The notes: generated from the letters alone by a model not told the origin. A stretch of DNA of 64,000 bases from Candidatus Cloacimonetes bacterium HGW-Cloacimonetes-2 (GCA_002842035.1 PHBP01000006.1:147688-211687); one strand, 5' to 3'. Positions 30,748-40,029 are shown, numbered from the stretch's first letter. Made by a program: numbers and translations.

Positions 30748-31191
30748 CTAATAGCGTTTTAGGGTAAAACTCTGGCTGAAGTTTTCCCCCGGACGCAGGA
30801 ACTCTACGTCCGAGGGATCAAAGGAAATGAGGGCGAAATCGGGATCGTCGTAGCCGTTGAAGTACTCATCAAAGAAATAGCACTGCTCTGCAGCTTCCGC
30901 TTTATCGTTGTTATTATTGACGATAGAGGCGGTGCCTGTGAGCCGGATATATCCGGTCTGACCATCCTGATGCAGGGGTATGCAGACTTCTACCTGGCGG
31001 TTTGAAGCTATCTGCTGGATCTTCGAATCGCCGCTGAAGGTAATGAACCAATAGGCGTCATTGTAGGAAAAGAGCACAATCGGGCGTACCCGGGGCTGCT
31101 TTTTATCGAGCGTTGCCAGATAGGAATATTGGTTTTGCCTAATCCAGGAAAGCGCTTCTGCCTGCAGGGCGGATTCGTGTACGCGAGCCAT
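30748..31191 (-). CDS. Pyridoxamine-phosphate-oxidase-like FMN-binding split-barrel protein
   Basis: The protein has 147 residues, the usual length of single-domain split-barrel flavoproteins. It begins with a helix (ALSWIRQNQYSYLATLD) and continues with the expected strands: PRVRPIVLFSYNDAYWFITF, SKIQQIASNRQVEVCIPL and GYIRLTGTASIV. The C-terminal DPSDVEFLRPGENFSQSFTLKR matches the last strand of general-stress-protein-26-like members. It probably binds FMN or F420; the substrate is unknown. It lies 2 nt from the cyclophilin gene in the same operon. Confidence 0.8.
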   Translation of the reverse strand: MARVHESALQAEALSWIRQNQYSYLATLDKKQPRVRPIVLFSYNDAYWFITFSGDSKIQQIASNRQVEVCIPLHQDGQTGYIRLTGTASIVNNNNDKAEAAEQCYFFDEYFNGYDDPDFALISFDPSDVEFLRPGENFSQSFTLKRY

Positions 31192-31193
31192 AA

Positions 31194-32042
31194 CTATTCC
31201 CTTACGATTCTAACCTTTGAGACTGTGGCTTGGTTTTCAATATTGGGATTGTCGGCGCTGTCACGAGGGAGATTCTCGATGGCGTGGACTACTTCCATAC
31301 CTTCGAGGACTTTGCCAAAGACAGTGTGCTTGCCATTCAGCCAGCTTGCGCCGTCACGCTTTGTCACGATAAAGAATTGCGAACCGTTTGTATTGGGTCC
31401 GGAATTTGCCATGCAAAGAGTTCCGTAAGCCACGGGATGGACGAGGTTTTGCTTGAAAACGGGCTCGCTGTGGCCGGTCTTTTCCATATAGAATTCTACG
31501 GTCTTTTCCATGAAGGGGCCAAAGCTGTTTGCTGCGTTGCAAGCCTGGATCACGGCATCAAGCTCGGGATCGGGAACGGGAGTGCTTTGCAAATAGGGGA
31601 TTACGATCTTGGTGAGGACTGTATTGGCATCATTCTCGTTTGTGATGGCGCCGGTCATCTGTTCGCCATTGGTGAAGCATTCATCTTCAAAACGATAGCC
31701 GGGACCACCGCGTCCGTCATCGCTACGATCGGCATTTTTGGTATTGGGGCAACCGCCCTGGATCATAAAGTTGGGGATTACACGGTGGAAATAGGTGCCG
31801 ACATAGTAATCCGAATCGGCGAGTTCTATGAAGTTTTGGACAGTTCTGGGGGTTAACTCCGGCCAAAGCTCGAGGGTGATATTACCCTGGTTGGTTTCGA
31901 TTACAGCTTTCAATTGTACTTCCTTTATTTCTTCTTCTTGTGTTTCTGTCTGGGGCGGGACTTCTGTGTTTGCGCTCAGGATCAGGGCGATTGTGACGAT
32001 TATTGCCACGATCAGGATTCTGGAAATTGCGGGTCTGAACAT
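31194..32042 (-). CDS. Exported cyclophilin-type peptidyl-prolyl cis-trans isomerase with insertion
   Basis: The protein has 282 residues. The ATG at 32042 follows AAGGAG; an ATG 33 nt upstream would extend into the neighbouring gene without a better site. Residues ~5-25 form a signal anchor. The cyclophilin fold starts at ~45 (AVIETNQGNITLELW, YFHRVIPNFMIQGGCP) and ends with GTLCMANSGPNTNGSQFFI and HTVFGKV. Between GAITNENDANT and GTLCMANS lies an extra helical stretch of ~65 residues that ordinary ~165-residue cyclophilins lack. Its function is probably folding of exported proteins in the periplasm. Confidence 0.9.
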   Translation of the reverse strand: MFRPAISRILIVAIIVTIALILSANTEVPPQTETQEEEIKEVQLKAVIETNQGNITLELWPELTPRTVQNFIELADSDYYVGTYFHRVIPNFMIQGGCPNTKNADRSDDGRGGPGYRFEDECFTNGEQMTGAITNENDANTVLTKIVIPYLQSTPVPDPELDAVIQACNAANSFGPFMEKTVEFYMEKTGHSEPVFKQNLVHPVAYGTLCMANSGPNTNGSQFFIVTKRDGASWLNGKHTVFGKVLEGMEVVHAIENLPRDSADNPNIENQATVSKVRIVRE

Positions 32043-32053
32043 TCTGTAACTCC

Positions 32054-32791
32054 TTAATCTGTTTGGTATTGGCAAAGCTCAAGCTTGCCGTCTATGATAG
32101 TAATAAAGCTGTTGTGGCGGAGCCAGTCACCGCCATTGGCATAGAAGCCTTCTCCAATGGGGATCAGGACGGGATTGTGGCTGTGTCCCATGATTACATA
32201 GTCGTATTTGCCTGCCTGAATCTGCTTTCTGGCAAAGAGTTCGAGGCCGGCGACACGGGCTTTGTGGCTGCTTTTGGCGATGCGTTTAACGCTGCTTGTG
32301 CGGGAAAGTTTGTTGCCCAGGCTGAGGGCAAGATCGGGATGCAAGATGCTGAAAATCTTGCGGACAAAAGGGCTGCGCACGAGCCGGCGGAAGATTTTGT
32401 AGCGTGTGTCGTTTAAGGTAAAGAGATCGCCGTGGCTGATCAGGATGCGCTTGCCATCGGCGTCGAAGCCGTAGCTACTGTCGTGCAGCTCTGCTCCCAG
32501 GTATTTGGTGAAGAAATCTCCAAACCAAAAGTCGTGGTTACCGCTTACATAGACTATCTTGCAGCCGCTCTCGACGACATCTGCGAGTAGCTTGAGGGCG
32601 GGGAAGTACTGCTTGATCAGGCTGAATCTCCACTCTGCCCAGAGATCAAAGATGTCACCATTGAGGACAAGTAAGTCTGCCTTGCCGACCAGGGACTTCA
32701 GGAAGCTCAGGATGCGGTCGTGACGGGCTTGTTCCTCAGGGCTGCTGTGGGTGAATTTGATGTGGACATCGCTGAGGATATAGACACGCAT
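32054..32791 (-). CDS. LpxH-like UDP-2,3-diacylglucosamine diphosphatase / metallophosphatase
   Basis: The protein has 245 residues from the ATG at 32791, which opens directly on the first motif. An ATG at 32914 would read 41 unrelated residues through the upstream gene. All calcineurin-like motifs are present: SDVH (D8, H10), LNGDIFDLW, VSGNHDFWFG, SHGD and GHSH. The extra D-F-W-F-G residues after GNHD are those of LpxH, which hydrolyses UDP-2,3-diacylglucosamine in lipid A synthesis. This supports an LPS-type outer membrane. Another phosphatase activity cannot be excluded. It starts 4 nt after the DUF4159 gene. Confidence 0.82.
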   Translation of the reverse strand: MRVYILSDVHIKFTHSSPEEQARHDRILSFLKSLVGKADLLVLNGDIFDLWAEWRFSLIKQYFPALKLLADVVESGCKIVYVSGNHDFWFGDFFTKYLGAELHDSSYGFDADGKRILISHGDLFTLNDTRYKIFRRLVRSPFVRKIFSILHPDLALSLGNKLSRTSSVKRIAKSSHKARVAGLELFARKQIQAGKYDYVIMGHSHNPVLIPIGEGFYANGGDWLRHNSFITIIDGKLELCQYQTD

Positions 32792-32795
32792 ATAC

Positions 32796-33473
32796 TTACC
32801 GGGTGAGCAAATAGTAGATGATATTAGTGCCAAACTTGAGGGCGAGTTCGCGGATCTCAGGGGGGTCTTTGTGCGTGGCGGGATCGGCCCAGCCATCCGA
32901 GATATTGGTCTCAAAGGTGTAAAGAGTCATCAGGCGTCCGTTGTCATCGAAGATGCCATAGGCTTTGGGAGCTTGTTCATCGTGCAGATGTATCTTTGGC
33001 AAGCCTGAAGAGAAGTCGTAGAAACAGGTGTAAAGAGGGAATCCCGGGTCGAGCTCGATCAGCTCTCTTTCGGGGAAGATGCGGCGGATTTCACGGCGGA
33101 AGGACTCGTTCATCCCGTAATCATCATCGGCATAGAGGAATCCACCACGCTCCATCCAGGCGCGTAGGTTGTCTATCTCACGATCGGTAAAGCGGAGATT
33201 GCCGTGACCCGTGAGATAGATGAAGGGGTATTCAAAGAGCTTTGCATCAGAGGCTTTGACCACGCTTTGGGTGAGAGGGAAGGCTGTTCCGAGAGTGCTG
33301 TTTACATATTGAGCGAGGTTTGGCAGTACTTCAGGGTCGTTGTACCAATCGCCACCGCCATCGTAATTTAGGCGGGCAAATCCGGTTCTTTGCAGACCTG
33401 TATCCACTACTGCCTTCAGAGGAACGATCAGGCAGGCAACCAGGATCAGGAGAGCAAAGATATTACGCTTCAT
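32796..33473 (-). CDS. Exported DUF4159-domain protein
   Basis: The protein has 225 residues with a signal peptide at ~1-21. The mature part matches the DUF4159 plan: FARLNYDGGGDWYNDPEVLPNLAQYV, EYPFIYLTGHGNLRFTDREIDNLRAWMERGGFLYADDDYG, then FRREIRRIFPERELIEL, and a final LKFGTNIIYYLLTR. The fold resembles the ThuA/GATase-like alpha/beta domains often linked to cell-envelope or gliding-type operons. It overlaps the propeller protein gene by one nucleotide. No enzyme activity is established for the family. Confidence 0.85.
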   Translation of the reverse strand: MKRNIFALLILVACLIVPLKAVVDTGLQRTGFARLNYDGGGDWYNDPEVLPNLAQYVNSTLGTAFPLTQSVVKASDAKLFEYPFIYLTGHGNLRFTDREIDNLRAWMERGGFLYADDDYGMNESFRREIRRIFPERELIELDPGFPLYTCFYDFSSGLPKIHLHDEQAPKAYGIFDDNGRLMTLYTFETNISDGWADPATHKDPPEIRELALKFGTNIIYYLLTR

Positions 33474-34882
33474 CAGTTTAGAATAATCAGGTCAATCTTG
33501 AGCAGTGAAGCACCGACTACCGCGTAGAAACAGGAATCAAAGCTATCGTAAGCAGAGAGAAAGCGGAGTTCTTGCTTGAGCTCAATGCTGGAGAAGAGCT
33601 CTCCGCGGTTGCTATCCACAATCGAGATACGGTTCTGCTCCGGAATCACCACGATACTGCCGTCGATGCGAGGATCATCCGTGCTGCTTACTTCTCGCAG
33701 GGCTGGTTCTTCATCATCTTCGGGCAGGGCATTCAGCGGGAGAGCCCAGGCTATGTTGCCATTCTCTTTGATGCCGATAACACGCTTGTTTTCCAGGATC
33801 AGCACCAGCGAGTGCTGAGTGCGGTTCATCGTGATAATATCCTCTTCAAGAGCTAAGTTCCAATCGAGCTCCTGGTTCTTCTTGTTGTATGAGAAGAGGT
33901 TTTTACCACTGGCTATATATATGTGTTCGAGATCAAAAGCCGGGATGGCAGAGACTTCATAAGGCAAGTCTTTGGTCCAGGCAACCCTGGTCTCTATGTT
34001 TCTGGCAGGTGCGTTGACCACTCTGTCCATTATCTTCATAATGTCTGCGTTGCGCAGTTTAAGAGTATTGGGCAGGTCTTCAAGGGAACTGATACTCTTT
34101 GATTGCACCAGCATCTTGGTCTTGTGGAGCCCCTGATCAATGAAGCGATTGCCAAAAGCTACATAGAGGACAGCTACTATCGCCAGCAGGATCAGGACTA
34201 TACTGCTGATCTGGAGCCTGTTCAGCTTTCTCTTGCGAGGTTTCTGAAGCTCGCTAAGACGGCTGATATGCAGCCATGCAGCTTGTCTATCACCCTTGTA
34301 AGAATCCAACAGAGCCTCCAGCGAGCTCAGATCCTGATACTGATCCAGGAGCTTCAAAGCTATAGGTGAAGGTATTATCAGCAGGTGTTGCTTCTCTTCG
34401 AGCAATACTCTATGCGACTTTACCTTGATATCGTTTTCGGCATAGCCAATGAGTTCCAGTTCATCCGCTGTCTTGATGTGGTAATGTTTCCAAGACCGTC
34501 CCAGTTGCACCATCCCCTTCGCATCGAGAGAGGCACAAAGCATCCTGCCAAACTGCACAAAGATCAGCTCGTTCTCGTAGAGCAGCCCAAAGAACAGGGA
34601 TATTCCCTTTTCCCGGAGTTCGGTCTTGCGCAAGCGTGCATGCAGCTTCCAGTGATACTCGGAGAAGAAATCTCTCAGCCAGTTCTCTATCTCCAGCTTA
34701 CTGAGCTTTAGCGGCTCAGCATTGATGATTTCCAGCTTGATCTCAGCCTGGATTTCCTCCAGAATGTGTTCACTATCAGGATGCCAGGTAGCCAGAAACC
34801 AGGCATATTTTCCCTCGGCTTCTGCCTGATAACTGACGACGCTTCCCGGAGGACTAAAGTGCTTGGAAAGAATCGATATCAT
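33473..34882 (-). CDS. Bitopic membrane protein with predicted beta-propeller C-terminus
   Basis: The protein has 469 residues. Residues ~1-190 are a soluble mixed alpha/beta domain (ISLFFGLLYENELIFVQFGRMLCASLDAKG resembles, weakly, a PP2C-like core). A basic stretch KPRKRKLNRLQ precedes one membrane helix at ~222-242. Residues ~290-469 look like PQQ/WD-type propeller blades (FDLEHIYIASGKNLFSYNKKNQELDWNL; VVIPEQNRISIVDSNRGELFSS). Positive residues before the helix put the first domain in the cytosol and the propeller outside. No family is recognised with confidence. It is tightly packed between radical SAM and DUF4159 genes. Confidence 0.7.
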   Translation of the reverse strand: MISILSKHFSPPGSVVSYQAEAEGKYAWFLATWHPDSEHILEEIQAEIKLEIINAEPLKLSKLEIENWLRDFFSEYHWKLHARLRKTELREKGISLFFGLLYENELIFVQFGRMLCASLDAKGMVQLGRSWKHYHIKTADELELIGYAENDIKVKSHRVLLEEKQHLLIIPSPIALKLLDQYQDLSSLEALLDSYKGDRQAAWLHISRLSELQKPRKRKLNRLQISSIVLILLAIVAVLYVAFGNRFIDQGLHKTKMLVQSKSISSLEDLPNTLKLRNADIMKIMDRVVNAPARNIETRVAWTKDLPYEVSAIPAFDLEHIYIASGKNLFSYNKKNQELDWNLALEEDIITMNRTQHSLVLILENKRVIGIKENGNIAWALPLNALPEDDEEPALREVSSTDDPRIDGSIVVIPEQNRISIVDSNRGELFSSIELKQELRFLSAYDSFDSCFYAVVGASLLKIDLIILN

Positions 34883-34885
34883 AGT

Positions 34886-35968
34886 TTATGACCACCATTT
34901 AATAAAAGATCTGTAGAATACTCTGAACAGCGTAGGCAAATCCATCAGCATATTTGTATAGGAGGCATTGGCGAGAGGACACCAGCACTCTTTGTTGTGA
35001 ATACTGCGGCGCTCCAGTTCTGCTTCCGGACTATACCAGATTTGCTTGAATATATAGTTGTTTTGCCTCAAATTGCCGATATTAGCGCTTTTGATGCAGC
35101 AACTCCAGAGATCTCCATCCGGCGAAATCTGCACAGATGCCAGCCCGGAATAACAGGGAATCACCTGCGTCCGGTCTCTTAGGATTTGCTTTACCATATT
35201 GTAGTATTCTATCCTAAAGGCCATGGTTATCTTGCTCATGCCTTTATACTTCTCGTTTTTGATGCGGTGAATCAGATAATCGATGGCAGATTTGTACTCC
35301 ACCAAGGAAGGTGTAATATCAGTATCCAATGTATCCAGCTCAACCCTTTCTTCTGCAATTTCAGTAATATAGGAATCCGGCTTCAGCTTCATCAGTTCAT
35401 TGGCAATCAGCGAGAAATTCTCGACGTTAAATTTTGAGATCACCGTATGAATACCCACCTGCAGATTGGGCAGCTTCAGGGCTTTGAGCCGCGTAAAAGT
35501 CGCTGTTGCTTTGCGGTAGTTACCCGGGACATTGCGGATCTCATCGTGCTGAGAGTCTATCCCATCCAGCGAGACATTGATAATGATCTGCGCTTTGGGA
35601 CAATCCTGGGCGATTTGCTCCACCTTTTCCACAATGGTTTTGGTGAGGATGCCATTGGTAGGGATATTGATGATGCGGGGCTTGGAAACCTCATAGATGG
35701 TGCGGACGATCTCGTCGATATCGTTTCTCAGGAAAGGCTCGCCACCGCTAAAGGTGATCCAATAGGGGCTTTTGCCCACGCTCTTGAAGATCTTGCCATA
35801 TTCCTCTGCTGTGAGGTTGCGGGCTTTTTTCTTCCAGATATTACATGTGCTACATCTGGAATTGCATGTATATAAAAGGCTTACCGTATAGTTCATTGGC
35901 AGCAGCTTGGGAAAGCCCAGTTGCTTCATAAACCAATAGCCGATTATTCTGAACAGAAGAAAAAACAT
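34886..35968 (-). CDS. Radical SAM protein with SPASM-like C-terminal cysteines
   Basis: The protein has 360 residues; AGGAG lies 8 nt before the ATG. The SAM-binding cluster motif is C-N-S-R-C-S-T-C, followed by FSGGEPFLR (SAM-binding GGE) and INVSLDGIDSQHD. The C-terminal part has further cysteines (IPCYSGLASVQISPDGDLWSCC and ECWCPLAN) typical of SPASM/twitch domains with auxiliary [4Fe-4S] clusters. The short hydrophobic N-terminus suggests membrane association. Such proteins modify peptides or carry out glycan or lipid chemistry; the neighbouring GT2 gene hints at the latter. The substrate is unknown. Confidence 0.88.
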   Translation of the reverse strand: MFFLLFRIIGYWFMKQLGFPKLLPMNYTVSLLYTCNSRCSTCNIWKKKARNLTAEEYGKIFKSVGKSPYWITFSGGEPFLRNDIDEIVRTIYEVSKPRIINIPTNGILTKTIVEKVEQIAQDCPKAQIIINVSLDGIDSQHDEIRNVPGNYRKATATFTRLKALKLPNLQVGIHTVISKFNVENFSLIANELMKLKPDSYITEIAEERVELDTLDTDITPSLVEYKSAIDYLIHRIKNEKYKGMSKITMAFRIEYYNMVKQILRDRTQVIPCYSGLASVQISPDGDLWSCCIKSANIGNLRQNNYIFKQIWYSPEAELERRSIHNKECWCPLANASYTNMLMDLPTLFRVFYRSFIKWWS

Positions 35969-35989
35969 CCTCTGGCTGCTCCTATCCTA

Positions 35990-36895
35990 TTATTTACCAA
36001 GGTTCTTGGTCGATCGTGCTATCTCCCAGGCAAAGGGATTCTTTTTGTGCCAATAGAAATCGATACTACCCAGGATGCGGCAATATACTTCCCAAGCCAT
36101 CACCACGATCATACGCGGAATGTCGCGCGGGTATTCGATCGCTTCCTCCACCAATATACTCAGCAGGGTGCCATTATCCTGCGAAGAAACGCTGTAATTA
36201 TGCTTTGCTTTCAGCCACAAATGTCCATTCTGGATTCTGCGGCGCTGCTTTACAAAGTCCCGGAAGTTCTCCGGACCCTTGTTCCTGATGATGGCGGAGC
36301 CCACATAACGCAGCTTGAGCCCTTTCTGCCTCACGATTGCTTCGATCGAGGCTTCGTCCACTGCGGAATCTGCCGGAATCTCGTCCATCAGCTTGCGAAA
36401 GGCGATCATTTCTCCCAGTTTAGGTGATCTGAGCGCCATCCTGTGATGCAATCTCCACAAGAGATGCACACTGTAGCCCATCAGGCTTTTCGGATCATTG
36501 ACCGGCACCGGTCTGCCTCCGGATGCGCCAATGGCGGGATCTGTAAAGACCGAGACCATCCGTTCGATCGTATGCTGCTCGGGGATCACGTCTCCGCTGA
36601 TCACGACCAGATGCTGCTCTCTTGCTTCCTTGAGAAAGATGTTGATAGCGCTGGATTTGCCTTCGCGTTTAGCCTGCTTGATCAGCCTTACTTTGGAGTG
36701 ATCCCGGCTATAATCCTGCACCAGTTCATCCGTTCCATCCGTGCTGGCGCTGGATACTACAATGATCTCCCGGATCTGCACGCTGCTCAGGATCTGCTTA
36801 TCGAGCGCATCCAAGAGCCGGATAATATTGCCGGCTTCGTTGTAGGCAAAGATTCCAATACTACAAAGGATTTGCTCCGGATGTGCTTCACTCAT
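35990..36895 (-). CDS. Family 2 glycosyltransferase
   Basis: The protein has 301 residues. The GT-A start is clear: CSIGIFAYNEAGNIIRLLDAL, then IIVVSSASTDGTDELV. KREGKSSAINIFL is followed by VVISGDVIPE, where the usual DxD is replaced by GDV, and GGRPVPVND. Later VDEASIEAIVRQKGLKLRYV and a QRRRIQNGH stretch (Q/RxxRW-like) fit processive or lipid-linked GT2 enzymes. A C-terminal hydrophobic region (RMIVVMAWEVYCRILGSIDF) suggests membrane contact. It probably acts in envelope glycan synthesis. It overlaps nusB by 4 nt. Confidence 0.87.
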   Translation of the reverse strand: MSEAHPEQILCSIGIFAYNEAGNIIRLLDALDKQILSSVQIREIIVVSSASTDGTDELVQDYSRDHSKVRLIKQAKREGKSSAINIFLKEAREQHLVVISGDVIPEQHTIERMVSVFTDPAIGASGGRPVPVNDPKSLMGYSVHLLWRLHHRMALRSPKLGEMIAFRKLMDEIPADSAVDEASIEAIVRQKGLKLRYVGSAIIRNKGPENFRDFVKQRRRIQNGHLWLKAKHNYSVSSQDNGTLLSILVEEAIEYPRDIPRMIVVMAWEVYCRILGSIDFYWHKKNPFAWEIARSTKNLGK

Positions 36896-37359
36896 TGCGG
36901 CTGCTCGCTCCGGTCTCCTTCCTTGATCCCTTTGTTGATCGCGTCCAGGATGCCATTGAGAAACTTCCCGGTAGGCTCGGAGCAGAACTTCTTGGCAATC
37001 TCGATAGCCTCATTGATGATCACTGCGGGCGGGGTATCTGTAAACATAAGCTCATACACTGCAATATGTAAGATCGATCTATCCAGATGCGCGATGCTCT
37101 CGCAATTCCAGTTGTCCGTATGCTTGTTGATCTCGAGCTCGACATCTTCGATATTGATGATCGTGTTTTTAACCAATTCATCTGCAAAAGCATAGACTGA
37201 TGATTCGGGAGCGATGTTTTCTGAGGATGCAAGTTGGCTGAGTACTCCGGGATACTCGTTGAGCATTGAGTACTCTTTATAGCCTTCCTGCAGCTCACAA
37301 AAATCCAGAGCATAGAGGCACTGGATTGCCATTTCGCGGGCTTTACGCCTTTGTCCCAT
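36892..37359 (-). CDS. nusB: Transcription antitermination protein NusB
   Basis: The protein has 155 residues, the standard size. It opens [17 protein letters not shown] and has the core helices of the family: [31 protein letters not shown] and [10 protein letters not shown]. NusB binds boxA RNA with NusE (S10) and promotes rRNA antitermination. It overlaps ribH by 17 nt, an arrangement common in bacteria. Confidence 0.96.
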   Translation of the reverse strand: MGQRRKAREMAIQCLYALDFCELQEGYKEYSMLNEYPGVLSQLASSENIAPESSVYAFADELVKNTIINIEDVELEINKHTDNWNCESIAHLDRSILHIAVYELMFTDTPPAVIINEAIEIAKKFCSEPTGKFLNGILDAINKGIKEGDRSEQPQ

Positions 37360-37822
37360 TTCTCAACTCCTGCATAAGATTCAGCATTTCCAAAGCTGCT
37401 GCTGCAGCGCTGAAGCCTTTGTTACCGCTTTTGGTACCGGCACGTTCTATTGCCTGCTCGATTGATTCGGTGGTCAGAACGCCGTAAATCACCGGCTTGT
37501 GATAAGTTAAGCCAACGTGTGCGATGCCTTTTGTGACTTCCGCGCTGATATAATCAAAGTGCGGAGTGGCTCCGCGGATCAATGCGCCAAGGCAAATTAC
37601 CGCATCGTAAACATCCTGCTTGGCTGCTTCTGCGGCAATCAGCGGAATCTCATAGGCTCCGGGCACCCAGATGACAGTAATATCATCATCTTTCACTTCG
37701 TGACGCACCAGACAATCCACTGCGCCTTCCAGCAGCTTGCCGCTGATAAACTCGTTGAAGCGGCTCACCACGATCGCTATTTTATAAGCCTTTGATACCA
37801 GCTTACCTTCGATGGTCTTCAT
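37343..37822 (-). CDS. ribH: 6,7-dimethyl-8-ribityllumazine synthase
   Basis: The protein has 159 residues. Active-site segments are visible: [26 protein letters not shown] and [17 protein letters not shown] with the catalytic His, followed by [10 protein letters not shown] and [20 protein letters not shown]. The enzyme condenses a ribityl-uracil with dihydroxybutanone phosphate in riboflavin synthesis. It is the first gene of the minus-strand run. I saw no FMN riboswitch upstream, and no other rib gene is in the window. Confidence 0.97.
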   Translation of the reverse strand: MKTIEGKLVSKAYKIAIVVSRFNEFISGKLLEGAVDCLVRHEVKDDDITVIWVPGAYEIPLIAAEAAKQDVYDAVICLGALIRGATPHFDYISAEVTKGIAHVGLTYHKPVIYGVLTTESIEQAIERAGTKSGNKGFSAAAAALEMLNLMQELRNGTKA

Positions 37823-37970
37823 ATCTATCTCCTTCCCGATAAACAGGAATTTTTCGTTTGGGACATCATATTTCGGGGGCTGTTTTCCTTCAAGTCTTTT
37901 TTTTCATAGCCTGTAGCCCCTTTTCCCGATGCTCCCAAAAGCCATTTGAACCAAAATCATTATCCTTTGC

Positions 37971-38090
37971 TCTCCCTTTCAGTGAAACAATGCTAAGTGA
38001 TTGTAAAACGGCTCTTTCCTGCCTGTTCATACAGGATTCAAGCAGGATAGATGCAGGATACAAGCATCCTGCCAAGCAGGGCGCAAGGGG
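37971..38090 (+). repeat. Dispersed repeat family C, copy 3
   Basis: CTCCCTTTCAGTGAAACAAT is followed by CCTGCCTGTTCATACAGGAT, GATTCAAGCAGGATA units, and AAGCATCCTGCCAAGCAGG. It combines the parts seen separately in copies 1 and 2, in the divergent gap between ribH and the next gene. Confidence 0.8.
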
Positions 38091-38151
38091 GAAGCTGATA
38101 AAAATCATCAACAAATCCCACAAAAAAAGATTAATATGGCAAGGATATGTC

Positions 38152-38180
38152 TTGACTAAGTTTCTCGAAATCACTACCTT
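38152..38180 (+). promoter_or_regulatory. Possible promoter of the following secreted-protein gene
   Basis: TTGACT (38152-38157), 17 nt, TACCTT (38175-38180); the start codon is at 38239. Confidence 0.4.
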
Positions 38181-38238
38181 GCGTTCCTGCTTTATGCTAA
38201 ATACAAGGTATAAAGCCACTTCATTCAAGGAGGTATAG

Positions 38239-39993
38239 ATGAAGCGTTCACTGCTCATCATCGCTATCATCCTGATAGCAATATCCACAGCTTGGGCGCA
38301 GGATCGTTACAACGCAGACATTCAATATTTCGACGAATCTCAGACAGCATACTACACACAATGTCCGCGTACGATCGCTGCAGGCACCTACACACTTCTG
38401 GGCACCAGTTTCGACCCGCTGTATCCGGTATCTCTCCTAAATGGAATCTATGTGTATATGTACACATCGGCTGGATCCCCGAGCGGCGTCAAAATCGAGG
38501 TCTATGCCACGGATGTAAACGGTCTTCCGACCGGCTTGTTCCCCCTGGCAAGTTTGACCAAGGCTTATTCGGAGATTACCTGGAATGCCTGGAATTACTT
38601 CGATTTCTCCACATTGAACCTGTCTTTCGATGCAGGAGAAAAATTCTTTGTAGCGTATTCGATACCAAATGGAGTCCCGGGGACTACCTGGGCAGGGCCT
38701 CTGTTGAATCTCGCGGCGACTCCGGCTCATAGTTATCGTTACTTCACGACCGGCACTACAGGCTGGCAACCCTATGCCGGCGAGTGGTACTTTGCCGCAA
38801 ATGTCGAGTATGACGCTCCATTTTATGATGTTGCAGCCAGTTCTATCTGGTTTACCGGGGATATCTTCCTGAGCCCGGGAACATCTGTAAATTATGAAGC
38901 TGATGTGGAAAACGTGGGTGATCAGGCGGTAAGCAACGTGCCGGTCACAATCGAGATCAGCACGATTACTTACACCCGGGAAATCGTCTATACCAATACG
39001 CAGATCGTTCCCACGATCGGTATTGGAGAGGAGGTGCACGTCACGGGCTTCCCAGCCTTCGAGTACACCAATCCGGGAGAATATATCGTGACTCTGCGGA
39101 CGGGCTTGGGGACAGATATGAACAATCTGAACGACTCTATGACCCTGGAGCAGCAAATCGTGACCTTCCCCACTGTCCTGACTTATGACGATGGAACAGC
39201 GGATGGAGCTTGGGCGCCAAATACCGCCGGAAACTACTTTGCAAACAAGTTTGAGAGTCCGGTGGGGCCGCTTGCTGTCACCAGCTTGCAATACTACATC
39301 TGGAATGATACCTGGCCTGCACCCGGTACTACGACAATGGGTATCGCGGTCTTTGATGACGACGGTCTGGATGGAGATGGCAATCCCGGAGCACCGGGAA
39401 CTCAGCTCTATTATGCTGATGTAACCTGTACCCGGGGAGCTTGGAACACCTATGATATCTCTGGATCGGGTGTTTTGGTGCCGGATGGAAGCTTCTTCGT
39501 TGCCTGGAAGGCTCTGGATGCCTATCCCAATTGCCCCGGTATGGCGGTTGACAACAATGCTCCCTGGACTGCCTGGAAGGCTTCCTGGCAGAGCGATGGC
39601 GCCGTATGGTACGCTCAGTATCCCGAGTATCAGATGGACTGGATGATGCGCGCCGGTGTGGACTATGTGGAGTTTTGGACGCCTGAGGATCTCACCATCA
39701 ATTACAGTGGAAACGACATTCTGCTGGATTGGATGGATGTACCGGCTGCCAATTTCTACGAGATCTATCACGGCACAGCACCTGATGCCATTACAAACCG
39801 CATAGGTACGGATGTCAACGTAAGCAACTATACGCATATCAACGCTTTGAGCCAGGAGAGAGGATTCTACAAGGTGACTGCCTCGACAGAGGAAATGGCT
39901 CGCAGCAACCAGATAAGGGAAATCGAGAACCAAACTGCTCGCAGACGGATCGGGACAAGCTTGCCCACTGCTCCCGTCTTGCAGGCTGAATAA
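38239..39993 (+). CDS. Secreted CARDB/Fn3-type protein with alternative tail
   Basis: The protein has 584 residues. CAAGGAGG precedes the ATG and the signal peptide is at ~1-20. Residues ~21-195 form a beta-rich module with repeated Tyr/Trp strands. A CARDB-like domain follows (~195-300: ENVGDQAVSNVPVTIEI), then a third beta-sandwich (~310-475, LTYDDGTADGAWAPN ... GMAVDNNAPWTAWKASW). The end is Fn3-like (~480-555: DILLDWMDVPAANFYEIYHGTAPDA ... GFYKVTASTEE) with a ~30-residue polar extension. It thus carries the alternative Fn3-like tail rather than PNPF. Its role outside the cell is unknown. It stands alone, with its own terminator. Confidence 0.8.
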   Translation: MKRSLLIIAIILIAISTAWAQDRYNADIQYFDESQTAYYTQCPRTIAAGTYTLLGTSFDPLYPVSLLNGIYVYMYTSAGSPSGVKIEVYATDVNGLPTGLFPLASLTKAYSEITWNAWNYFDFSTLNLSFDAGEKFFVAYSIPNGVPGTTWAGPLLNLAATPAHSYRYFTTGTTGWQPYAGEWYFAANVEYDAPFYDVAASSIWFTGDIFLSPGTSVNYEADVENVGDQAVSNVPVTIEISTITYTREIVYTNTQIVPTIGIGEEVHVTGFPAFEYTNPGEYIVTLRTGLGTDMNNLNDSMTLEQQIVTFPTVLTYDDGTADGAWAPNTAGNYFANKFESPVGPLAVTSLQYYIWNDTWPAPGTTTMGIAVFDDDGLDGDGNPGAPGTQLYYADVTCTRGAWNTYDISGSGVLVPDGSFFVAWKALDAYPNCPGMAVDNNAPWTAWKASWQSDGAVWYAQYPEYQMDWMMRAGVDYVEFWTPEDLTINYSGNDILLDWMDVPAANFYEIYHGTAPDAITNRIGTDVNVSNYTHINALSQERGFYKVTASTEEMARSNQIREIENQTARRRIGTSLPTAPVLQAE

Positions 39994-40029
39994 AGCTTAG
40001 TTTCATATTTGTCGCACATTTACGTATAT

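Noticed and set aside
37823-37970. FMN riboswitch upstream of ribH
   Set aside because: The conserved RFN-element boxes are not seen on the minus strand; only an unremarkable leader and part of repeat C are there.
38437-39933. 498-codon open frame on the minus strand
   Set aside because: Antisense to the secreted protein with signal peptide and Fn3 tail; the translation is low-complexity and has no recognisable start region.
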